DNA of 21,979 nucleotides from Bacteroidota bacterium (GTDB taxonomy: Bacteria > Bacteroidota > Bacteroidia > Bacteroidales > B39-G9): positions 1-21,979 of the forward strand of contig QMPG01000016.1 of assembly GCA_003648455.1 (NCBI GenBank), given 5' to 3'. Made by a program: the position numbers and the translations under genes. Below are positions 17,249 to 21,979 of this stretch, in pieces. The stretch's first letter is position 1. Every line of letters begins with the position of its first letter. Under the pieces are notes generated by a model that saw only the letters and a list, made by a program, of their open reading frames with translations, made no database searches and was not told the origin of the DNA.

Positions 17249-18478
17249 TTGCTAAAAGACGACATAGCTGAAACTGTTAAAGAATTGGAAGCGGAAGCTC
17301 AGCGTAAGGATAATAATATGGATGATATGAATATGCAATTCAAAGGTGAATTAGAAATTTGGGGTCTTGACAAAGACGGAAAAATCTACCACCACGACAA
17401 ACAACATAATGTTGTAACTAATTGGGCAAAACACGCAACAATGCATTTAATGACTGGTGAAGTTTATACAACTCATGGAGATCGAGTTGTAAATGGATTT
17501 GGGGCAAGATCCAGAAGAAGTCCTGTTTCTTTAGATCATAGTAATACAGCAAATGTTGATGGAACATTAATTTCTAACGAACAATATCTTGGAGATAACT
17601 CTAGTTATGAAAAATATTGGTCACTACCTAACACTGCAGAATATCCACCAAGTGCTGGTCTTGATGATAATATTGTTGATGGATATGTTTATCCATTTTT
17701 TCCTACAAAAATGTTGTTTGGAACAGGTATTGAATATCGAAGTTGGCAGGATGTAAGTGATGATGAACGAGCTGGTTCAGATCAAGGTGGTTATGGAAAC
17801 GCTAGTAATGGAAGTTGGGATCAACCAACTTTTGAAGAATTTATAATAACAAATCCTAATGATGAAAACTTCTATTCAAACTACTGGGATGGAGCTGCTT
17901 TTGAACTATCAAAAACAAGAACAGTAAATGATGTTTATTCAGCTGCTTTATCTGATGAAGATAATCCAGTAGATGAAGATAGTTTTGGAGTTAAAGGAGC
18001 AATTAAAAACGCTACCTATAATGGAACAAACGGTATTACTGTTCTTACAGGTTCTGCACCTTTTTTCGCTACTGGTTCTTATAGAGGAATTGGACAACCT
18101 TCTTTCATTTACGCAAGAAGAGATTTAAGGTTTATGCAAGATAGTGAAGCAAAACTTGAAATGGGATTAATTGCCGGAACTGAACATCTTGAATCTAAAA
18201 TCACTTTCACAGTTATCATGCCAAAACAAGAAGCTGGTGAATTCTATCCTTATAATGGGTATACACTAAAAGTTGCTGGTCTCTTTGCAGATTCAGCTAT
18301 GTTGCTTCGAAATACTGTTCCTGCTGATAATGGTGATAATGATGATACTACAACACAATTAGAATATTCTTCTTATCAGAAAATGCCTGGTGGTCTAATG
18401 TGGGCAACCAGAAATATCGCACCTATTTTCAAATCACACGATAGCACAATCATCGCTCAGTGGTCAGTTTATTTATAG
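17249..18478 (+). CDS. Putative tail fibre / distal baseplate structural protein
   Basis: This 409-aa protein is last in the tail operon, the usual place for a fibre, adaptor or receptor-contact protein. The long form starts with TTG at 17249, seven bases after AGGAG (17237-17241). An in-frame ATG at 17318 (residue 24) has its own AAGGA at 17306-17310, so a shorter form is possible. The recognisable folded part begins with MQFKGELEIWGLDKDGKIYH. It ends with LMWATRNIAPIFKSHDSTI and a final WSVYL, a pattern that recalls C-termini of phage tail structural proteins. There is no membrane segment, cysteine or enzyme motif. The two hairpins at its 3' end close the operon. Structural role is likely; exact role is inferred from position. 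Confidence 0.6.
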   Translation: MLKDDIAETVKELEAEAQRKDNNMDDMNMQFKGELEIWGLDKDGKIYHHDKQHNVVTNWAKHATMHLMTGEVYTTHGDRVVNGFGARSRRSPVSLDHSNTANVDGTLISNEQYLGDNSSYEKYWSLPNTAEYPPSAGLDDNIVDGYVYPFFPTKMLFGTGIEYRSWQDVSDDERAGSDQGGYGNASNGSWDQPTFEEFIITNPNDENFYSNYWDGAAFELSKTRTVNDVYSAALSDEDNPVDEDSFGVKGAIKNATYNGTNGITVLTGSAPFFATGSYRGIGQPSFIYARRDLRFMQDSEAKLEMGLIAGTEHLESKITFTVIMPKQEAGEFYPYNGYTLKVAGLFADSAMLLRNTVPADNGDNDDTTTQLEYSSYQKMPGGLMWATRNIAPIFKSHDSTIIAQWSVYL

Positions 18479-18483
18479 AATAA

Positions 18484-18514
18484 ATAGTCTCCGGACTATA
18501 TACCCCCTTTTTTT
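18484..18514 (+). terminator. UCCG-tetraloop hairpin after the tail operon
   Basis: ATAGTC (18484-18489) and GACTAT (18494-18499) form a perfect 6-bp stem closed by a C(UCCG)G loop, a member of the stable UNCG tetraloop class. It starts 6 nt after the stop codon. A run of five C then seven T follows at 18503-18514, so the T-run is eight bases from the stem. It may be a weak terminator or a 3'-end stabiliser next to the stronger terminator downstream. Confidence 0.5.
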
Positions 18515-18550
18515 GGTGATGAGGATTCAACAGACCTCATCACCTTTTTT
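18515..18550 (+). terminator. Rho-independent terminator of the tail operon
   Basis: GGTGATGAGG (18515-18524) pairs perfectly with CCTCATCACC (18535-18544) around a 10-nt loop, followed directly by six T (18545-18550). This is a classic intrinsic terminator ending the plus-strand late operon. Confidence 0.9.
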
Positions 18551-18585
18551 ATGCGCAAACAAGGCAATAAATTGCTCTCCAAACC

Positions 18586-18607
18586 AACAGGCAATATTTT
18601 GCCTGTT
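18586..18607. repeat. Perfect inverted repeat in the intergenic region
   Basis: AACAGGCAA and TTGCCTGTT form a 9-bp perfect dyad around TATT. No T-run follows, so it is not a clear terminator. It could be an RNA structure on read-through transcripts or a protein-binding dyad. Confidence 0.5.
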
Positions 18608-18615
18608 AATAATAA

Positions 18616-18641
18616 GCAACTTAGTAGTAGTTGCAATTTTT
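18616..18641 (+). terminator. Weak terminator-like hairpin
   Basis: GCAACT (18616-18621) pairs with AGTTGC (18629-18634) around a 7-nt loop, followed by AA and then five T (18637-18641). It may act as a backup terminator that shields the nucleotide operon promoter from tail-operon read-through. Confidence 0.35.
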
Positions 18642-18649
18642 GGAAGTTT

Positions 18650-18676
18650 AACACTAATTTAGTAAGTATTAGTGTT
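18650..18676. promoter_or_regulatory. Operator-like dyad just upstream of the promoter
   Basis: AACACTAAT (18650-18658) and ATTAGTGTT (18668-18676) are perfect 9-bp inverted arms 9 bp apart, with centres 18 bp apart. The dyad ends 5 bp before the -35 box. Each arm resembles half of an NrdR box (ACACWATA type), but the arms are not adjacent as in a canonical box. A regulator site is plausible; a hairpin without a terminator role is the alternative. Confidence 0.45.
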
Positions 18677-18681
18677 CAAGC

Positions 18682-18710
18682 TTGACAAAAAAAGAATAAT
18701 ATGGTATTAT
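18682..18710 (+). promoter_or_regulatory. Consensus sigma70-type promoter for the dUTPase-RNR operon
   Basis: TTGACA (18682-18687) and TATTAT (18705-18710) are separated by exactly 17 bp, with a TGG at 18702-18704 giving an extended -10. Transcription would begin near 18717 and leave a leader of about 20 nt before the TTG start. The promoter is host-polymerase type, which suggests early or middle expression by unmodified host RNA polymerase. Confidence 0.88.
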
Positions 18711-18724
18711 TAAAATACAACAAG

Positions 18725-18739
18725 AAGGAGATATATTTG
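18725..18739 (+). promoter_or_regulatory. Ribosome binding site that fixes the dUTPase TTG start
   Basis: AAGGAG at 18725-18730 lies six bases before TTG at 18737-18739. The in-frame ATG at 18701 cannot be used from the promoter at 18682-18710, because it lies inside the promoter upstream of the transcript start. The bases AAGAAGGAGATATA also match the well-known phage T7 gene 10 leader, most likely by convergence on an optimal site. Confidence 0.85.
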
Positions 18740-19159
18740 ATTTATATTGAAACAACAGCGGAAGAATATCTTCCTGTATATGCAACAGAGGGATCAGCGG
18801 GAGCTGATTTAAAATCGACAGTAGATTATATGATTTTGCCAGGAGATATAAGAGTAATACCAACAGGATTAAGATTTGCAATTCCTAAAGGATATGAAGT
18901 ACAAATCAGGCCCAGATCCGGATTGGCTTTAAAATTTGGAATTACAATTCCTAATGCGCCAGGAACAATAGATTCTGATTATAGAGGAGAGGTTGGAGTT
19001 ATTTTACAGAACTTAGGAAAAGAAAAATTCTTTATTTCTAAAGGGGATAGAATTGCCCAGATGGTAGTGGCAAAAGTAGAACAAGCAGAGTTTTCATTAA
19101 CAGATAAATTAGATGACACAGCTCGTGGAGAAGGTGGATTTAGCTCAACAGGAATTTAA
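18737..19159 (+). CDS. dut: dUTPase (deoxyuridine 5'-triphosphate nucleotidohydrolase)
   Basis: This enzyme hydrolyses dUTP to dUMP and pyrophosphate, keeping uracil out of DNA and feeding dTMP synthesis. All five trimeric dUTPase motifs are present. Motif 1 is GSAGADL (19-25) and motif 2 RPRSGLA (58-64). Motif 3 is [10 protein letters not shown] (76-85), with catalytic D79 and Y82 for uracil stacking. Motif 4 is GDRIAQ (103-108) and motif 5 [10 protein letters not shown] (130-139), the mobile C-terminal arm. At 140 aa from the TTG start the length is typical; the longer reading from ATG 18701 would add 12 residues encoded by promoter DNA. It is first in an operon with the ribonucleotide reductase 37 nt downstream, so both act in deoxynucleotide supply. 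Confidence 0.96.
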   Translation: MIYIETTAEEYLPVYATEGSAGADLKSTVDYMILPGDIRVIPTGLRFAIPKGYEVQIRPRSGLALKFGITIPNAPGTIDSDYRGEVGVILQNLGKEKFFISKGDRIAQMVVAKVEQAEFSLTDKLDDTARGEGGFSSTGI

Positions 19160-19196
19160 TCTGTCGTTAAGTTAAAGACACTAAAAAGGAGAATGA

Positions 19197-21455
19197 ATGT
19201 CAGAAAAATTTAATTGGATGCAAAGCATCAGCGGTGAAATATTTAAAAAGAAATATATGATAAATGGGGAAGAAACAGAGGACGAAGTATTTAGAGGGGT
19301 TGCTAAAGAAATTGCTCGTGTCGAACCAACAGAACAACTAAAAGAAAAATGGGAAAATAAGTTTTATGAAGCTATTTCAACAACAAAACTTATTCCAGCA
19401 GGAAGAATTTTAGCAAACGCAAGACCGGATGCGAGAATGCCTTTCTATAATAATTGTTATACAATATCAGTAGAAGATAGTATTGAAAGTATATATAACT
19501 CACTTAGAGAAGATGCATTAATATCAAGAACTGGTGGAGGAGTTGGATTAAACTTCTCAAAGCTAAGACCTAAAGACGCAGGACTATCAACTGGTGGAGT
19601 TTCATCAGGTGTAATTTCTTTTATGAAAGTATTTAATGAAAGCGCAAAAGTAATTCAAACAGGTGGTAGTAGAAGAGCTGCACATATTGGTATCTTAAAT
19701 GTAGATCACCCTGAAATTGAAGATTTTATCCTCGCAAAAAGAGGAGATGAAAATAAAGCATTAACACAATTTAATATCTCTGTTGGCATTACTGATAAAT
19801 TTATGAATGCGGTTAAAGCAGACGCAGACTGGGATTTAATCTGGGAAGGAACTGTCTATAAAACAATTAAAGCAAAATATCTTTATAAATTAATGACAAT
19901 GAATGCTTTTACTCATAATGAGCCCGGAATTCTTAACCTCGATACAGTTAATAGAATGAACAACGGAGCGTATGGTTTCCAGATTTTTGAAGTAAATCCT
20001 TGTGGGGAAATTGTAATGCCACCTTATTCACTTTGTTGTTTAAGTGCGTTAAACCTTACACAGTTTGTAGTAAATGCTTTCACATCAGATGCATTTTTTG
20101 ATATAGATGAGTTTAAAAAATATGTTGAAGTTGGGATTCGTTTCCTTGATAATGTATTAGATGCAACTGAATATCCATTAGATAAAATTTTAGATATGTC
20201 TAAGCAGTGGAGAAGAATAGGGCTTGGATTTACAGGGCTTGGAAATGTATTTTCTATGCTTCGTATGAGTTATGGAAGCGAAGAATCAAAAGTCCTTTCA
20301 GAGCTTATAGGTAAAGTTTTAAGAAATAAATCTTATAAAACCTCTGCTTTATTAGCTGAAGAAAAAGGTGCTTTCCCTGCGTGTATTAATGAAGAGTTAA
20401 TTAAATCACCATTCATTAAAGAATTACCTAAAAAGTTACAAGCAATTATTAAGACACATGGATTAAGAAATATTGCAATGAATACTGTGGCTCCAACCGG
20501 AACAACCTCATTGTCGATTGGACAAAATTGTAGTTCCGGTATTGAGCCAGCTTTTAATTTGAGTTATGTTAGAAACATCAGAACAGGAAAGAGTGACGAA
20601 ACAAAATCCGAAACTGTTTATGATTATGCTTGGTTGAAATATTTAGAATATCTTGAAAAAAATGGGTTTGAATTTACAGGAGATGCTCCAGAGTTTTTCA
20701 AAACAACTTTTAATATTGATGTTTATGATGCTATGGATATTCAAATCATATTTCAAAAGTATATAGATCACAGTATAAGTAAAACTTTAAATCTTCCTTA
20801 TGGAACAACTTATGAAGAGTATAAAAATTTATTTGAACACGCTTATGATAATGGATTAAAGGGATTTACAACATTTAATCCAGAAGGAAGCATGAAAGGA
20901 ATTTTAGAGATAGATAAAAAAATTGAAGTTGAAAGAACTACACCTAAAAGGCCAAAGGATTTACCTTGTGATGTACATGAATTAACTTATAAGGGAGATA
21001 AATATATTCTTCTTGTTGGTAAATATAATAATACACCTTATGAGATTTTTGTCACAAAAAATGTTGATAAAGAATTTGATTTCGATAAAAACAAATCAGG
21101 CATAATTAGAAAATCCGGAAGGGGAAAGTATTCTCTTATTGTAGAAAACGGAAAAGACAAAACTTATATTGAAGATATTGTAAGTTCATTTGATTCTGTT
21201 TATGGAACTTTAGGTAGATTTATCTCTATGAGTATTAGACACAATGTATCATTGCAGTTCATAGTAGAACAACTTAATAAAGATAAAAACTTTATGGGAT
21301 TTGAGAGAACTGTAAGTAGAGTTTTAAAGAAATATATTAAAGAAGGCGAAGAAGTTAAAACCTCTCACGACTGTCCTGAATGTGGAAACGATAATTTAAT
21401 TTATCAAGAAGGTTGTCTTGCTTGTCCTGATTGTGGTTGGAGTAAATGTAGTTAA
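19197..21455 (+). CDS. nrdJ: Adenosylcobalamin-dependent class II ribonucleotide reductase
   Basis: This 752-aa enzyme reduces ribonucleotides to deoxyribonucleotides using a thiyl radical generated by adenosylcobalamin, without a separate radical subunit or oxygen. Active-site features are visible: C87 in NNCYT; N267, thiyl C269 and E271 in NPCGE; and C280 eleven residues after C269, the expected redox partner of C87. The nucleotide-binding APTGTTS loop is at 432-438, and a Gly-rich TGGGVGLNF is at 112-120. Residues ~590-715 form the C-terminal domain typical of NrdJ. A zinc-ribbon-like Cys cluster (C726, C729, C740, C743, C746, C751) closes the protein. In related enzymes such C-terminal cysteines help re-reduce the active site. 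AAGGAG lies five bases before the ATG at 19197. The gene looks complete. Confidence 0.95.
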   Translation: MSEKFNWMQSISGEIFKKKYMINGEETEDEVFRGVAKEIARVEPTEQLKEKWENKFYEAISTTKLIPAGRILANARPDARMPFYNNCYTISVEDSIESIYNSLREDALISRTGGGVGLNFSKLRPKDAGLSTGGVSSGVISFMKVFNESAKVIQTGGSRRAAHIGILNVDHPEIEDFILAKRGDENKALTQFNISVGITDKFMNAVKADADWDLIWEGTVYKTIKAKYLYKLMTMNAFTHNEPGILNLDTVNRMNNGAYGFQIFEVNPCGEIVMPPYSLCCLSALNLTQFVVNAFTSDAFFDIDEFKKYVEVGIRFLDNVLDATEYPLDKILDMSKQWRRIGLGFTGLGNVFSMLRMSYGSEESKVLSELIGKVLRNKSYKTSALLAEEKGAFPACINEELIKSPFIKELPKKLQAIIKTHGLRNIAMNTVAPTGTTSLSIGQNCSSGIEPAFNLSYVRNIRTGKSDETKSETVYDYAWLKYLEYLEKNGFEFTGDAPEFFKTTFNIDVYDAMDIQIIFQKYIDHSISKTLNLPYGTTYEEYKNLFEHAYDNGLKGFTTFNPEGSMKGILEIDKKIEVERTTPKRPKDLPCDVHELTYKGDKYILLVGKYNNTPYEIFVTKNVDKEFDFDKNKSGIIRKSGRGKYSLIVENGKDKTYIEDIVSSFDSVYGTLGRFISMSIRHNVSLQFIVEQLNKDKNFMGFERTVSRVLKKYIKEGEEVKTSHDCPECGNDNLIYQEGCLACPDCGWSKCS

Positions 21456-21458
21456 TAT

Positions 21459-21488
21459 AAAAAAGGACACTTAATTGTGTCCTTTTTT
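21459..21488. terminator. Bidirectional intrinsic terminator between convergent genes
   Basis: GGACAC (21465-21470) pairs with GTGTCC (21477-21482) around TTAATT. The stem is flanked by six A (21459-21464) and six T (21483-21488), which extend the pairing and give a U-run on both strands. It begins 4 nt after the reductase stop and overlaps the stop of the convergent minus-strand gene, so it can end both transcripts. Confidence 0.88.
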
Positions 21489-21979
21489 AATCACCAAATA
21501 TTCTACCTATTATTGTGAATATCGTTAACGCTGATAACATAATCCATGTCACGGTTGATTGCACGTTAATACTTTTTTTCAATATAGATATAATTGACTT
21601 GTTATTATTTTGATCTGTCATTTCTTTGTTTTGGTTTTCTATTAAATTAGTTATAACTTCAATTAATGAATTTGAGTTATTTCTATCAACAAGTCTATCT
21701 TCTAATTCATCTATAGCTTCAGTTGCACTTCTTACTTTGTCAAAAACGCCACTTAAATCTACAGCGAGATTTTCATATCTTCCCATAGCATCTTTCTGGT
21801 TGCTTTGCACTAAAGAAATAGTGTCATTAAGTTTTTCTATTGAAGTTCTTAGTTCTCCTAAATGTTGTAATACATCAGGATAAATAGTTGAAGCTTTTGC
21901 AATAGCTTCTAATCGTTCATTTAACTTTTCTTCTTTTATTTTTTCGTCAGTTGCTTTTTTTACTGCGTTTTCAAAATCT
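21487..21979 (-). CDS. Partial gene: coiled-coil protein with C-terminal membrane anchor
   Basis: The minus-strand frame ending with TAA at 21487-21489 has no stop to the right edge, so about 163 C-terminal residues are visible and the start lies beyond the window. The Met at 21808-21810 is probably internal. The visible part is Glu/Lys/Asn-rich and heptad-like (EKLNERLEAIAKA, then ATEAIDELEDRLVDRN). It ends in one hydrophobic segment, TVTWIMLSALTIFTIIGRIFGD, suggesting a tail-anchored protein with its bulk on the cytoplasmic side. XhlA-like phage membrane proteins have a similar layout but are shorter. It converges on the nucleotide operon, so it belongs to a different transcription unit. 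Function is unknown; a lysis-related or membrane-tethered role is only a guess. Confidence 0.7.
   Translation of the reverse strand, partial: DFENAVKKATDEKIKEEKLNERLEAIAKASTIYPDVLQHLGELRTSIEKLNDTISLVQSNQKDAMGRYENLAVDLSGVFDKVRSATEAIDELEDRLVDRNNSNSLIEVITNLIENQNKEMTDQNNNKSIISILKKSINVQSTVTWIMLSALTIFTIIGRIFGD

Noticed and set aside
18701..18736. ATG at 18701 as the dUTPase start
   Set aside because: It lies inside the promoter, has no ribosome binding site, and adds residues not expected for dUTPases.
18711..18736. Cobalamin riboswitch for the class II reductase operon
   Set aside because: The leader from the predicted start site is only about 20 nt, far too short for such an element.
21626..21883. 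Plus-strand 85-aa frame
   Set aside because: It is antisense to the partial minus-strand gene, which is longer, has coiled-coil and membrane character and a matching terminator.

Overview
The window looks like part of an AT-rich genome of a contractile-tailed (myovirus-type) bacteriophage. The evidence is a long tape measure gene followed by a compact set of baseplate genes. Four have recognisable families: a gp53-like wedge protein, a gp5/VgrG-type OB-fold spike, a gp25-like wedge protein and a gp6/baseplate-J-like wedge protein. A P2 gpI-like protein follows them. The host cannot be named. Strong AAGGAG-type ribosome binding sites, GTG and TTG starts, and a textbook TTGACA-N17-TATTAT promoter argue against Bacteroidota. 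They fit Firmicutes or an AT-rich proteobacterium. Arginine is mostly AGA, as expected for an AT-rich phage.

Layout. Bases 45-18478 are one plus-strand late operon with very short gaps (mostly 8-18 nt), many stop codons overlapping the next ribosome binding site. In order it holds: tape measure (1246 aa), a tail-tube-cap/baseplate-hub-like protein (481 aa), gp53-like (100 aa), gp5-like spike (356 aa), an unrecognised cysteine-paired hydrophobic protein (713 aa), an unrecognised structural protein (521 aa), gp25-like (116 aa), a 61-aa unknown, a very large gp6-like wedge protein (1431 aa), a P2 gpI-like protein with C-terminal 20-residue repeats (647 aa), and a tail/fibre-type protein (409 aa). 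The operon ends at a strong rho-independent terminator at 18515-18550.

Bases 18479-18736 are non-coding and unusually rich in inverted repeats. They end in a sigma70-type promoter that drives a two-gene nucleotide operon: dUTPase (TTG start at 18737) and an adenosylcobalamin-dependent class II ribonucleotide reductase with a C-terminal zinc ribbon. Together these would lower dUTP and supply deoxynucleotides for phage DNA synthesis. A bidirectional terminator at 21459-21488 separates this operon from a convergent minus-strand gene. That gene stays open to the right edge and encodes a coiled-coil protein with a C-terminal membrane anchor.

The tail genes together describe one machine. The tape measure sets tail length, the 481-aa protein probably caps the hub, the OB-fold spike forms the tip, and gp53/gp25/gp6-like proteins build the wedges. 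The gpI-like and 409-aa proteins probably connect to or form the host-contact periphery. No single locus here is clearly a new defence or mobile system. The most unusual parts are the enlarged gp6-like protein with inserted repeat-like modules, the cysteine-paired 713-aa protein, the repeat tail of the gpI-like protein, and the dyad-rich control region before the nucleotide operon.
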